From positions 1 through 64,000 of the forward strand of contig NZ_SRIC01000004.1 of the NCBI RefSeq assembly GCF_004684775.1: a stretch of DNA of 64,000 nucleotides, given 5' to 3'. Shown here one piece after another: positions 49,179 through 58,363 of the stretch (position 1 is the stretch's first letter; each line of letters opens with the position of its first letter). Source of the DNA: Streptomyces sp. MZ04. Lineage in GTDB: Bacteria; Actinomycetota; Actinomycetes; Streptomycetales; Streptomycetaceae. The translations under genes and the position numbers were made by a program. Below the pieces are notes generated by a model. That model made no database searches. It saw only the letters and a program-made list of their open reading frames with translations, and was not told the DNA's origin.

Positions 49179-49227
49179 GGTGCATGCGGTGCATGCGGTG
49201 CATGCGGTGCATGCGGTGCATGCGGTG
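49179..49227. repeat. 9-bp tandem repeat, five copies
   Basis: GGTGCATGC repeated five times exactly, then GGTG. Each unit contains the palindrome GCATGC. It sits 17 nt upstream of the DUF1348 start codon, inside its 5' untranslated or promoter region. Confidence 0.85.
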
Positions 49228-49229
49228 GG

Positions 49230-49337
49230 GGGAACGAGCGTTCTCCACCTGAGGGCACCACGATAGGAGAACGCACGTTCTCACGCAAGGGTGCCGTCGC
49301 CTACCGACCCGTAGTACCGTCGAAGAACGTTCGTTCT
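49230..49337. promoter_or_regulatory. Three palindromic TetR operators
   Basis: GAACG-AG-CGTTC (49232-49243), GAGAACG-CA-CGTTCTC (49267-49282) and AGAACG-TT-CGTTCT (49324-49337) share the dyad GAACG-NN-CGTTC. They occupy the spacer between the DUF1348 gene and the TetR gene and are centred about 37 and 56 bp apart. Confidence 0.75.
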
Positions 49338-49359
49338 CCTTCTCGGGTCAGGGGCTCTC

Positions 49360-49911
49360 ATGGATCGCGTCGAGGCCGAAGCCCGCGTGCTCGACGCCGC
49401 CGAAAGGCTCTACTACGAGCGCGGCGTCCAGGTGGTGGGCATGGACCAGGTCCGTGCGGCGTCCGGGGTCTCCCTCAAGCGGCTCTACCAGGTCTTTCCG
49501 TCGAAGTCGGAGCTGGTCCTCGCCTGCCTCGAGCGCCGGGACCGTCGCTGGCGGGCGCGGCTCGCCGAGTACGTGGACGGCAGGACCGCGGGGGAGAGCC
49601 GCCTCCTCGCGGTCTACGACTGGCTGTACGAGTGGTTCTCCGAGCCGGACTTCCGCGGCTGTGCCTTCATCAACTCCTTCGGTGAACTCGGTGCAGTGGA
49701 CCCGGCGGTGACCCGGGCCGTCCGGGCGCACAAGGGCGCCTTCCGCGACTATGTGGCCGGACTCGCGGCCGCCGAGGGGCAGCCGGAGGGGGTGGTGGGC
49801 CCCTTGTTCCTGCTGGCGGAAGGGGCCATGACCACGGCCGCGATCTCGGGGTCGCCGGAACCGGCGCGTGAGGCGCGTGCGGGTGCGGCTCAGGTGCTGG
49901 CCGCGCGGTAG
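49360..49911 (+). CDS. TetR/AcrR family regulator
   Basis: Regulator of 183 aa. HTH: EARVLDAAERLYYERGVQVV and VRAASGVSLKRLYQVFPSKSEL; the ligand domain includes DWLYEWFSEPDFRGCAFINSF, the TetR_C pattern with RGC seen in regulators of reactive or electrophilic compounds. The ATG at 49360 follows AGGGG. It is 22 nt from the nearest of three shared operators, which predicts autorepression along with repression of the DUF1348 gene. Confidence 0.85.
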   Translation: MDRVEAEARVLDAAERLYYERGVQVVGMDQVRAASGVSLKRLYQVFPSKSELVLACLERRDRRWRARLAEYVDGRTAGESRLLAVYDWLYEWFSEPDFRGCAFINSFGELGAVDPAVTRAVRAHKGAFRDYVAGLAAAEGQPEGVVGPLFLLAEGAMTTAAISGSPEPAREARAGAAQVLAAR

Positions 49912-50082
49912 TCGTTCCCACGCGCCTTCCGGCGAGGGTTCCGATAGTTCTTACTCGGGGGTAGGCCTGCCCCGTCTCCTTGTTATACGGTCCGTCAACA
50001 AGGGCTCCGGCGGCGTCGCGGGACGGCGCGGCGGTCCGTTGCCTCGACGTTGGCGCACCCCTCCGAGTCAAGGAGCCGCAGC

Positions 50083-51033
50083 ATGGCAAGCAGCACTGTT
50101 CGGCCGACCGCACAGGGTCACTCCCAAGACCACTCCCAGGACCGCTCCCAAGACCACTCCCAGGACGACGACGTGGCCCGGCGGCTGCTCGACTCGGCCG
50201 CTGTGCTGGCCTACGACCCGGCCACCGAGGTCGACTGGGAGACGCCCCTCGACCGCGACTACCACGGCGCGAGCCCGGAGTGGAGCTCGCTCTACGGCAC
50301 CGCGTACTGGCAGGAGTTGACCGAGGCGCAGCGCAAGGAACTGACGCGCCAGGAAGCCGCGTCGGTGGCCAGCACGGGCATCTGGTTCGAGATGATCCTG
50401 CAGCAGATGGTCTTGCGGGACGTGTACGCGAAGGACCCCACGAGCGCCGAGGTCCAGTGGGCGCTCACGGAGATCGCCGAGGAGTGCCGCCACTCGATCA
50501 TGTTCGCCCGCGGCGCCCAGAAGCTGGGAGCGCCCGCCTACCGGCCGCACCGTGCCGTCATGGAGCTCGGCCGCGCCTTCAAGACCCTGGCCTTCGGCGA
50601 GGCGGCGTACGCGGCGATCCTGGTGGCCGAAGAGGTGCTCGACGTCATGCAGCGCGACTGGATGCGGGACGAGCGCGTCGTGCCGTTCGTCCGGACGATC
50701 AACAACATCCATGTGGTCGAGGAGTCGCGGCACATGAAGTTCGCCCGCGACCAGACGCGCAAGCGGCTCGTGGGCGCGGGACGGATCCGCCGGCAGATCA
50801 ACGCGTTCGTCATCGCGATCGCGTCGTACTACATCGTCACCAGCATGGTGAACCGCAAGGTGTACGCGAACGCGGGGCTCGACGAGCGGCGCGCCCTCGC
50901 CGAGGCGAAGGCCAACGAGCACCACAAGTCGATGATGCGGTCGAGCTGTTCGGGCCTGATGGAGTTCCTCGCGTCCGCCCGACTGCTCACCAAGCCGGCG
51001 CTGGCCTTCTACAAGCGCGCCAACCTCATCTGA
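50083..51033 (+). CDS. AurF-like diiron oxygenase
   Basis: Protein of 316 aa in the AurF/CmlI N-oxygenase family, which oxidises arylamines to nitro compounds. Diiron ligand motifs are ALTEIAEECRHSIMF, ILVAEEVLDVMQ and VVEESRHMKFARDQ, giving the Glu and ExxRH-type pattern. The N-terminus has repeats (SQDHSQDRSQDHSQDDD) encoded by a 12-bp tandem repeat, likely disordered. AAGGAG precedes the ATG. The reductase gene follows after 73 nt and probably supplies its electrons. Confidence 0.82.
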   Translation: MASSTVRPTAQGHSQDHSQDRSQDHSQDDDVARRLLDSAAVLAYDPATEVDWETPLDRDYHGASPEWSSLYGTAYWQELTEAQRKELTRQEAASVASTGIWFEMILQQMVLRDVYAKDPTSAEVQWALTEIAEECRHSIMFARGAQKLGAPAYRPHRAVMELGRAFKTLAFGEAAYAAILVAEEVLDVMQRDWMRDERVVPFVRTINNIHVVEESRHMKFARDQTRKRLVGAGRIRRQINAFVIAIASYYIVTSMVNRKVYANAGLDERRALAEAKANEHHKSMMRSSCSGLMEFLASARLLTKPALAFYKRANLI

Positions 51034-51106
51034 CCCGACCGCATCTGAATCGCCCTCATCCGACCCGACCTCAGTCGATCCGAGCCGAACGAGTCGAGCC
51101 GCCACC

Positions 51107-52756
51107 ATGACCTATGCCATCACCCAGACCTGCTGCACCGATGCCACCTGCGTCGCCGTCTGCCCGGTCAACTGCATCCACCCGACGCCGCAGGAACGGG
51201 CGTTCGGCAGCACGGAGATGCTGCACATCGACCCGACGACCTGCATCGGCTGCGGAGCCTGCGCCGACGCCTGCCCGGTCGACGCGATCTTCCCGGTGGA
51301 CGGCCTGCCCGCCGCGCAGCGGGAGTACGCCGAGATCAACTCCGCGTACTACGAGGGGAAGGCGCCCGAAGGCGAGCCGGACGGGCCGAACTTCCACGTC
51401 TGGGACGAGCCGTCCTTCCCGCGCGTCCTGCCGTCGGACTTCGCCCCGCTGAAGGTCGCCGTCGTCGGTACCGGACCGGCCGGGATGTACGCCGTGCAGG
51501 ACCTGTTGCTGCACACCAGCGCCGAAGTGACGCTGATCGACCGGCTTCCGGTGGCCGGCGGGCTCATACGCCACGGCGTGGCACCCGACCATCCCGCGAC
51601 CAAGAAGGTCGGCGAGACCTTCGCGCGTTTCCACACGCATCCGCGGGTGCGCATGCACCTGGGGCTCGAGGTGGGCGCCGACATCACCCCGCAGGAGCTG
51701 GCCGCGTACCACGACGCCGTCATCTACGCCGTGGGGGCCGCCGCGGACCGCACCCTGGACGTGCCGGGCGAGCACCTGCCCGGCACGATCTCGGCACGGT
51801 CCTTCGTCGCCTGGTACAACGCCCACCCGGACGCGGCGCCGGACGGGATCGACCTCTCCGCCGAGCGCGTGGTCGTCGTCGGCAACGGCAACGTCGCCCT
51901 CGACGTCGCCCGGATCCTGCTCGCCGACCCCGACGGACTCGCCCGCACCGACATCGCCGACCACGCCCTGGCGGCGCTGCGGACGAGCAAGGTCCGCGAG
52001 GTGGTCCTGCTCGGACGGCGCGGCCCCGAGGACGCCGCGTACACCGCCTCCGAGCTGATCGCGCTCAAGCACCTGCCGGGTGTGGAGCTGATCGTCGACG
52101 ACCACGACCCGCGGATCGCAGCGGCCATCGACGAGGCGGGCCCGAAGGACAAGGCGGCCGTCCTGCGCGGCGTGACCCGCGGCCGGACGAACGTGGCGGA
52201 GCAGCCCGCGCCCGGCCGGCGCATCGTGCTGCGCTTCCACTGCACCCCGCTGGAGGTGCGGGGCCAGGACGGTGCCGAGGCCGTGCGCGTCTCGGAAGCC
52301 TCGGGCGAGCGGACGATCCGTACCGGCCTGGTGCTGCGCGCGATCGGCTACCGCGGGGTTCCGGTCGCCGGACTGCCCTTCGACGCGGCCACCGGCACCG
52401 TCCCGCACGAGGGCGGCCGCGTGACCGGACGGCCCGGCACCTACGTCGTGGGCTGGATCAAGCGGGGCCCCAGCGGCGGCATCGGCGCCAACCGCACCTG
52501 CGCCGCCGAGACGGTCACCACCCTCCTCGCCGACGCGGTCGCCGGCGCCCTGCCCGCACCGGAGCGCGCGCAGAAGGCCTTCCACCGGCTGGCCCGGCGC
52601 CGCAACAGCAAGGTCGTCGACGCCCGCGGCCTGGCCGCGATCGAGCGCGCCGAGGTCACCCGGGGCGAACGCGACGGCAGGCCCCGGGTGAAGCTCGCCA
52701 CCGTGGACGAGCTCGTGTCGACGGCGCGCGGGAGCCGCGGCGGCGTGCTGCGCTGA
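51107..52756 (+). CDS. Ferredoxin-FprA fusion reductase
   Basis: Protein of 549 aa combining an N-terminal 7Fe/8Fe ferredoxin (Cys9, 15, 19, 23 and Cys46, 49, 52, 56 in CIGCGACADACP) with an adrenodoxin-reductase-like FAD/NADPH module from about residue 115 (VVGTGPAGMYAVQDL, GGLIRHGVAPDHPATKK, VVGNGNVALDVARIL, GWIKRGPSGGIGANR). It transfers electrons from NADPH through its own Fe-S clusters. Located behind the AurF-like oxygenase, it is the plausible dedicated reductase. Confidence 0.88.
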   Translation: MTYAITQTCCTDATCVAVCPVNCIHPTPQERAFGSTEMLHIDPTTCIGCGACADACPVDAIFPVDGLPAAQREYAEINSAYYEGKAPEGEPDGPNFHVWDEPSFPRVLPSDFAPLKVAVVGTGPAGMYAVQDLLLHTSAEVTLIDRLPVAGGLIRHGVAPDHPATKKVGETFARFHTHPRVRMHLGLEVGADITPQELAAYHDAVIYAVGAAADRTLDVPGEHLPGTISARSFVAWYNAHPDAAPDGIDLSAERVVVVGNGNVALDVARILLADPDGLARTDIADHALAALRTSKVREVVLLGRRGPEDAAYTASELIALKHLPGVELIVDDHDPRIAAAIDEAGPKDKAAVLRGVTRGRTNVAEQPAPGRRIVLRFHCTPLEVRGQDGAEAVRVSEASGERTIRTGLVLRAIGYRGVPVAGLPFDAATGTVPHEGGRVTGRPGTYVVGWIKRGPSGGIGANRTCAAETVTTLLADAVAGALPAPERAQKAFHRLARRRNSKVVDARGLAAIERAEVTRGERDGRPRVKLATVDELVSTARGSRGGVLR

Positions 52757-52774
52757 GCCGCCCCGACCGGGCAC

Positions 52775-52798
52775 GCCCGCGCCTCACTTGGCGCGGGC
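52775..52798. terminator. Hairpin between convergent genes
   Basis: GCCCGCGCC and GGCGCGGGC form a 9-bp stem with a 6-nt loop that includes the stop codon of the DUF4287 gene; it lies just past the reductase stop. Confidence 0.6.
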
Positions 52799-52996
52799 CT
52801 CGGCAAGGGTGTGGGCCACGAGGGCGTTGGCGTGACCGTGGCCCAGGCCGTGCTCGGCCTTGAGCCAGGCGACGAGTTCCATGTGCTTGGTCAGCGGCGA
52901 GGAGCGGACGAGCTCCAGCCACTCGGTGACCGGGCGGCCGTACGTCTTCTCGATCGAAGGGAAGTAGGCGGCCGGGCCCTTGGCGGCGGTGCTCAT
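52784..52996 (-). CDS. DUF4287 domain protein
   Basis: Small protein of 70 aa: PAAYFPSIEKTYGRPVTEWLEL followed by KHMELVAWLKAEHGLGHGHANALVAH. This is the DUF4287 domain, usually found alone or joined to DUF5655 in actinobacteria; function unknown, possibly nucleic-acid binding. Normal full length for the single-domain form. ATG at 52996. Convergent with the reductase gene. Confidence 0.82.
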   Translation of the reverse strand: MSTAAKGPAAYFPSIEKTYGRPVTEWLELVRSSPLTKHMELVAWLKAEHGLGHGHANALVAHTLAEARAK

Positions 52997-53177
52997 GATG
53001 GGGGTGTCCCGTCTGTCGTGGTGATGCTCTGGTGATGTCGTGGGTTAGACGGGCGGGGCCGAGGAAAGTCATCGGTCGTCCGGAGGCTCCTTCGGCCAAA
53101 TGGCGGGGTCAGGGCGCCGGGACTAGCCTTGAGCCTGTGAACGCCGCCGTTCACTCCCAAGCGCGTAAGCAAATCCC

Positions 53178-54764
53178 ATGACGGCCGCTCGATCTTCACC
53201 CTCGGAGCCTGCCGAATCCCCGGAGCGGGGACGGGGCAGCGGTATCGCGCTTCTCGTCATCTGCTCGTGCCAGCTGATGGTGGTCCTCGACATCACCATC
53301 GTGAACATCGCGCTGCCGCACATCCAGAGCTCGCTCGGCTTCTCCACCGAGACCCTGTCCTGGGTGGTCAGCGCCTACACGCTGACCTTCGGCGGCCTGC
53401 TCCTCCTCGGCGGGCGGCTCGGAGACATCCTCGGCCGCCGCAGGGTCTTCATGTTCGGCGTCCTGCTCTTCGTGTTCGCCTCCCTGCTCGGCGGGCTCTC
53501 CCAGGAGTCCTGGCAGTTGCTCGCGGCGCGGTCGCTGCAGGGCGTCGGTGGCGCCATCGCCTCGCCCACCGCCCTCGCGCTGATCACCACGACGTTCCGC
53601 GAAGGACCCGAGCGGAACCGGGCGTTCGGCGTGTTCGCCGCCGTTTCGGCAGGCGGCAGCGCGATCGGGCTGCTCGCGGGCGGGCTGCTCGTGGAGTGGC
53701 TCGACTGGCGCTGGGTCCTCTTCGTGAACATCCCCATCGGCCTGCTGATCGCGCTCGCGACGCCCCGCCACATCCGGGAGTCCGAGCGTCATCCCGGCCA
53801 CTTCGACATCCTCGGCGCGCTCACGTCCACCGTCGGCATGGTGCTGCTCGTCTACGGCTTCATCCGGGCCTCCAAGGACGGCTGGAGCGACACGCTGACC
53901 ATTTCGGCCTTCGTGGCGGCCGTCGTGCTCCTCGGCGTGTTCCTCACCATCGAGAGCCGGTCGAAGCAGCCGATCACGCCGCTGTGGATGTTCCGCGACC
54001 GCAACCGCGCCGGTGTCTACGGAATGATGCTGAGCCTGGCCGCGGCGATGTTCGGCATGTTCTTCTTCCTGACGCTGTTCGTGCAGAACATCCTGAACTT
54101 CAGCCCGCTGCGGGCCGGCCTCGCCTTCCTGCCGGTGAGCGCGATCATCGCGGTGGGAGCGGGGCTCGCATCCCAGCTGCTGCCCAAGTGGGGGCCCAAG
54201 CCCTTCATGGTGGCGGGCGCGACCCTGGCCGCCATCGGGCTCGGCTGGCTGACGATGACCGATGTCGACAGCAGCTACGCGGGAAGCATCCTCGGGCCCA
54301 TGCTGGTCTTCGGCTTCGGCATGGGCATGCAGTTCGTGTCGCTGACCCTGATGGCGGTGTCGGGCGTGGCACCCCACGAAGCGGGCGCGGCCTCCGGTGT
54401 CCTCAACGCCACGCAGCAGGTGGGCGGTTCGCTCGGCCTGTCCGTCCTGGTCACCGTCTTCGGCACGGCCAGCCGCAACGAGGCCACCGACCAGGTGCCG
54501 CGGTTCCTCGAGGAGGCGACCCCCGCCCAGCTCGTGGAGTTCCGCAGGACCGGGCAGCTCCCGGGGAGCTGGGCCGACCAGGTCCTCGCTTCGGGCATCT
54601 CCGGTGCGTTCATCGCCGCCGCGGTCTTCGCGATCGTCGCCGCGCTGATCGCCCTGGTGGTCATCCAGGTGCGGCCCGCGGACCTGGAGCGGCTCCAGGG
54701 CAACGGCGCGAACCCGCTCGCACCGGCCTCAGACGTGCCGGACGAACCCGCGCGCCCCGATTGA
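53178..54764 (+). CDS. DHA2-family MFS exporter (14 segments)
   Basis: Membrane protein of 528 aa of the EmrB/QacA type. Motif D1 LDITIVNIALPHIQ, motif A GGRLGDILGRRRVF and motif C GAIASPTALALITT-like are clear, with about 14 hydrophobic segments. It exports drugs or endogenous metabolites by proton antiport. No regulator diverges from it closely; the AfsR-type regulator follows 140 nt downstream on the same strand and may be independent. ATG at 53178. Confidence 0.9.
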   Translation: MTAARSSPSEPAESPERGRGSGIALLVICSCQLMVVLDITIVNIALPHIQSSLGFSTETLSWVVSAYTLTFGGLLLLGGRLGDILGRRRVFMFGVLLFVFASLLGGLSQESWQLLAARSLQGVGGAIASPTALALITTTFREGPERNRAFGVFAAVSAGGSAIGLLAGGLLVEWLDWRWVLFVNIPIGLLIALATPRHIRESERHPGHFDILGALTSTVGMVLLVYGFIRASKDGWSDTLTISAFVAAVVLLGVFLTIESRSKQPITPLWMFRDRNRAGVYGMMLSLAAAMFGMFFFLTLFVQNILNFSPLRAGLAFLPVSAIIAVGAGLASQLLPKWGPKPFMVAGATLAAIGLGWLTMTDVDSSYAGSILGPMLVFGFGMGMQFVSLTLMAVSGVAPHEAGAASGVLNATQQVGGSLGLSVLVTVFGTASRNEATDQVPRFLEEATPAQLVEFRRTGQLPGSWADQVLASGISGAFIAAAVFAIVAALIALVVIQVRPADLERLQGNGANPLAPASDVPDEPARPD

Positions 54765-54906
54765 GGCGTAATGCCCCAGGAGCGCCGACGTGGCCTGATT
54801 CCCCTTGCCGGGACGCCGGTTGATGCGTGACGGACGTAACATGACCAGTCGGCGACCGGGGATCGGCGAGCGGGGACGGAGCGGGGCAGGGACGCATGGA
54901 GAGGGC

Positions 54907-57900
54907 GTGGACACGAACACGGACTACCGCCTCCTTGGGCCGGTCGAGGCATGGCGCGCGGGCCGTCGGCTCGACCTCGGCGGACCCAAGCCCCGGGCAC
55001 TCCTTGCGGCGCTGCTCCTCGAGCCCGGACGTGTGGTGTCCGTCGACGCGCTCATCGACGCCATCTGGGGCGGGAACCCGCCGGGCACGGCGCGTTCCCT
55101 GATCCAGTCCTATGTCTCCGCACTGCGGCGCGCCCTGTCCGCCGACGCCATCGAGACCCGGCCGCCCGGATATCTGATCCACGCCGACACCGCCCTGGTC
55201 GACCGCACCGCGTTCGAGCGTCTGACGGCACAGGGCAGACAGGCCGCCGCCGCGGGCGACCACCCCGCGGCCGCCCGGCTGCTCGCCGAGGCCCTCGCCC
55301 TGTGGCGCGGCCCCGCGCTCGGCGGCATCGGCGACACGCTGCGGGCCATCGCCGATCAACTGGAGGAGGCGCGGCAGACCGCCCTGGAGGAGCGGATCGC
55401 CGCCGAACTCTCCGAGGCGGGACGTGAGACGGACCTGGTCGCCGAACTGACCGCCCTGGTCGCCACCCACCCCACGCGGGAACGGCTGCGCGGCCAACTG
55501 ATGCTCACCCTCTACCGGTCGGGCCGCCAGGCGGACGCGCTCGCGGTGTACGCGGAGGGCCGAGACGTACTCGCGGAAGAGCTGGGCATCGATCCGGGGC
55601 CCGATCTCCGCAGGATGTACGAGTCGATCCTGCGCGCGGACGACGCGCTGCTGCCGGGTGCCGCTTCGCCCGCAAGCGCGGAAGGTGTGCTTCCGGCGGC
55701 TCCCGTGCTGGTTCCGGCCCTTCTGCCGCCCGCCATCGCGGACTTCACCGGACGCGCCACGCACCTCGCCGACGTACGGGCGGCGCTTTCGGGCCCTCGT
55801 GATTCGGGCCCTCGTGAAGTGATGCCCGTCGTCGTGGTGTCGGGCACCGGCGGCGTCGGCAAGTCCACCCTGGGCGTCCAGGCGGCACACCAGGTCGCCG
55901 AGGCATATCCGGACGGCCAGCTCTACGCCGAACTGCGCGGTTCCACCGACCCGGTGGCGCCCGGCGAAGTGCTCGGGCGGCTGCTGCGCGCACTGGGGGC
56001 CAACCCGCCCGAGGGGGACGCGGAACGGCGCGACCTCTTTCGCAGCCTGGTCGCGGGGCGCAGCCTCCTGCTCGTGCTCGACGACGCGGGCAGCGAGTCC
56101 CAGGTGCGCCCGCTGCTGCCGGGGAGCGCCACCTGCGGGGTGCTGATCACCGCGCGGGCCCGGCTCGGCGCGCTGGCCTGCACGCACCGCGCCGATCTAG
56201 AGGTGTTCGCCACGGAGCCGGGAACAGAACTCCTGGCCAGGGTCGCGGGCGAGCGGCGCGTGCGGGACGAGCCGGCCGCCGCCCGGCGCATCGTCGAGCT
56301 GTGCGGCGGCCTTCCGCTGGCCATCCGGATCGCCGGGGCACGCCTCGCCACCCAGCGGCACTGGACACCGGAGATGCTCGCGGGACGGCTCGCCGACGAA
56401 CACCACCGGCTCGACGAACTCGCCGTCGGTGACCTGGAGATCCGGGCCGGTCTCGGCCTGAGCTACCGGGCGCTCGACGTCCCCGCCCGCACCGCCCTGC
56501 GCCGCCTCGGCCTGCTCGCCGCGTCCGACGTCGCCGCCTGGGTGGTGGCCGCGCTGCTCGACGTGCACGAGGCCGCGGCGGACCGCGTCGTGGAGCAGCT
56601 CGTCGACGCCCAGTTGCTGCACTGCACCGGCGTCGACCGCGCGGGGCAGGCCCGCTTCAGGCCGCACGACCTGGTGCGGGTGTACGCCGCCGAACGCGCC
56701 GACGCCGAGGAGCCGCCCGCCGAACGGGCCGCCGCCGTCGCCCGCGCGCTCGGCGCCTGGCTCTGGCTGACCGGCCGCGTCGCGTCCGTCACGCCGTCCG
56801 GCGCGGTCGAACTGCACCGCCGGCTGCTCGACGGCGACGGGCCGACGGACGGGCCGGTGGGGCGCTTCGTACGGCCCATCGGTCCCGAGGCCACCCGGCG
56901 CGCGCTCGCCGACCCGACCGCCTGGTTCGACGCCGAGGCCGACGCGATCGCCACCGCCGTCGAACGCGCGGCCTCCCTGGATCTGCACACCCTGGCCTGC
57001 GAGGCCGCGGCCGCCCTGTGCTCGTCGGCGTACACCGTCGGCAATCGCTTCGAGGCGTGGTGGCGCACCCATGACGCGGCCCTTGCCGCCGCCCGCCGCG
57101 CCGAAGACCGCTCCGGAGAGGCCCTGTTGCTCATCGGGCTCGGGCAACTCCGCTTCGAGCAGGACCGGTTCCCCGAGTCGCAGGGCTACTTCCGGCAGGC
57201 GGCACGGCTCTGCGCCGAACTCGGTGACGCGCGCGGCCGGGCCGCCGCCTTCGCCGGTCTCGGCAGCGCCCTGCGGGAAGCGGGCCGCCTGCGTGCCGCG
57301 CAGGACGTCCTGGCCCAGGCGGTCACCGGCTTCCGAGGCATCGACGACGACCCCGGCGTCGGTCTCTCCTGCCGGTACGCCGGAACCGTCCGCCTGGAAC
57401 TGGGCGACCACGAAGCGGCGAGCGACCTCCTCGACGAGTCACTGCGCGCCTACCGCAGGCTCGGCAGCCGTCGCGGCGAGGCGCTCACCCTGCGCTCCAT
57501 CAGCCTCGTACGGCGTGCGCTCGGCGAGTACGCGGCGGCCGAGGAACTGGCAGGCCGGGCGGTGGACCTCCTCAGTACCCTGGGGGACCCGCTGATGTCC
57601 GCGTACGCGATGCAGGCCCGCGCCAAGTCTCGTGTCCGCCTTGGGCGTTCGGCCGAGGCGGAGGCCGAGATCCGCGACGTACTCGAAGTCTGCCGCGACC
57701 ACCGCGACCGTTTCGGCGAGGCGCTCGCCCTGCGCACCCTCGGTGAGTGCGAGCTCGCCGCGGGCCGCATCGAGGCCGCCGCACAGAGCCTGACCACGGC
57801 GGCCGCCCGCTGGGACGCCCTGGAGCTGCCGCTGCCCCGCGCCCGCACCCTGCGCGACCTCGCCGCGACGCGGGAGGCCGCGGGGGACGCGGCGGGAGCA

Positions 57901-57975
57901 CACGCGCTGCGCGCCGAGGCGCAGGAGGTCTTCATGGCGTACGAGGCGCGGGAGCGGGACGAGCCCTGGGTCTGA
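54907..57975 (+). CDS. AfsR/SARP-type regulator with NB-ARC and TPR domains
   Basis: Large regulator of about 1022 aa. The order is an OmpR-type winged-helix DNA-binding domain (1-95: YRLLGPVEAWRAGRRLDLGG to TRPPGYLIHA), a bacterial transcriptional activator domain (about 97-245), an NB-ARC ATPase with Walker A GTGGVGKST near 314-322 and LLLVLDDAGSE, and C-terminal TPR repeats (about 680-1000). Such proteins activate secondary-metabolite or developmental genes. The GTG at 54907 fits the domain start; an ATG at 54841 would add 22 residues. Its target is unknown, since no biosynthetic cluster is adjacent. Confidence 0.88.
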   Translation: MDTNTDYRLLGPVEAWRAGRRLDLGGPKPRALLAALLLEPGRVVSVDALIDAIWGGNPPGTARSLIQSYVSALRRALSADAIETRPPGYLIHADTALVDRTAFERLTAQGRQAAAAGDHPAAARLLAEALALWRGPALGGIGDTLRAIADQLEEARQTALEERIAAELSEAGRETDLVAELTALVATHPTRERLRGQLMLTLYRSGRQADALAVYAEGRDVLAEELGIDPGPDLRRMYESILRADDALLPGAASPASAEGVLPAAPVLVPALLPPAIADFTGRATHLADVRAALSGPRDSGPREVMPVVVVSGTGGVGKSTLGVQAAHQVAEAYPDGQLYAELRGSTDPVAPGEVLGRLLRALGANPPEGDAERRDLFRSLVAGRSLLLVLDDAGSESQVRPLLPGSATCGVLITARARLGALACTHRADLEVFATEPGTELLARVAGERRVRDEPAAARRIVELCGGLPLAIRIAGARLATQRHWTPEMLAGRLADEHHRLDELAVGDLEIRAGLGLSYRALDVPARTALRRLGLLAASDVAAWVVAALLDVHEAAADRVVEQLVDAQLLHCTGVDRAGQARFRPHDLVRVYAAERADAEEPPAERAAAVARALGAWLWLTGRVASVTPSGAVELHRRLLDGDGPTDGPVGRFVRPIGPEATRRALADPTAWFDAEADAIATAVERAASLDLHTLACEAAAALCSSAYTVGNRFEAWWRTHDAALAAARRAEDRSGEALLLIGLGQLRFEQDRFPESQGYFRQAARLCAELGDARGRAAAFAGLGSALREAGRLRAAQDVLAQAVTGFRGIDDDPGVGLSCRYAGTVRLELGDHEAASDLLDESLRAYRRLGSRRGEALTLRSISLVRRALGEYAAAEELAGRAVDLLSTLGDPLMSAYAMQARAKSRVRLGRSAEAEAEIRDVLEVCRDHRDRFGEALALRTLGECELAAGRIEAAAQSLTTAAARWDALELPLPRARTLRDLAATREAAGDAAGAHALRAEAQEVFMAYEARERDEPWV

Positions 57976-58073
57976 CGGCGCTGGATCTGACGGCCCTGGA
58001 TCTGACGGCGCTGGGTCTGACGAGCCCCGGGTCTGAAGAATTGCGGGTCTGAGGAATTGCGGGTCTGAGGAAT
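57964..58073 (+). repeat. Stop-codon-bearing 15/16-bp tandem repeats
   Basis: Seven degenerate units share GG(A/G)TCTGA. The first contains the real TGA of the AfsR-type gene; four 15-bp units are followed by three 16-bp units with GAATTGCGGGTCTGA. Confidence 0.8.
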
Positions 58074-58224
58074 TCCGCTTGCCGTGGATTTGCAGAGAAC
58101 TTGCAGCGGCCTGCGGCACGCTGTCTGTGTCGGCAGGGAGACCCGCCGGCGCATCGGGGGAACAACGGGGGACTCAGCGGAATTCGACGGGGGTCGACGG
58201 GGGAAGGCCACTGATGCCTCGCGC

Positions 58225-58259
58225 GGCCCACACCACCGGCGTCGTCGGAGGTGTGGGCC
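58225..58259 (+). terminator. Hairpin downstream of AfsR-type gene
   Basis: GGCCCACACC and GGTGTGGGCC form a perfect 10-bp stem with a 15-nt loop. A second, stronger hairpin (12-bp GC stem, loop AGCA) lies at 58301-58328, 36 nt before the VanX-like gene; either may be a terminator or a 5' leader structure. The rest of 58074-58363 shows no gene. Confidence 0.55.
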
Positions 58260-58363
58260 CTTCCACGCGTAGCGACCCCGCCAGTAACGAGGAGGGGACT
58301 CCGGGGGCGGGCAGCAGCCCGCCCCCGGAGCTGTGCCCGTCACCGACGCCACGAAGGGCCGGA

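Noticed and set aside
49179-49227. Possible CRISPR-like array
   Set aside because: The units are 9 bp, contiguous and without spacers, so this is a simple tandem repeat. No cas gene is present.
53178-57975. Antibiotic biosynthetic cluster suggested by a DHA2 exporter beside an AfsR-type regulator
   Set aside because: No biosynthetic enzymes lie adjacent; the neighbours are a dipeptidase, a DUF4287 gene and a stand-alone reductase pair.
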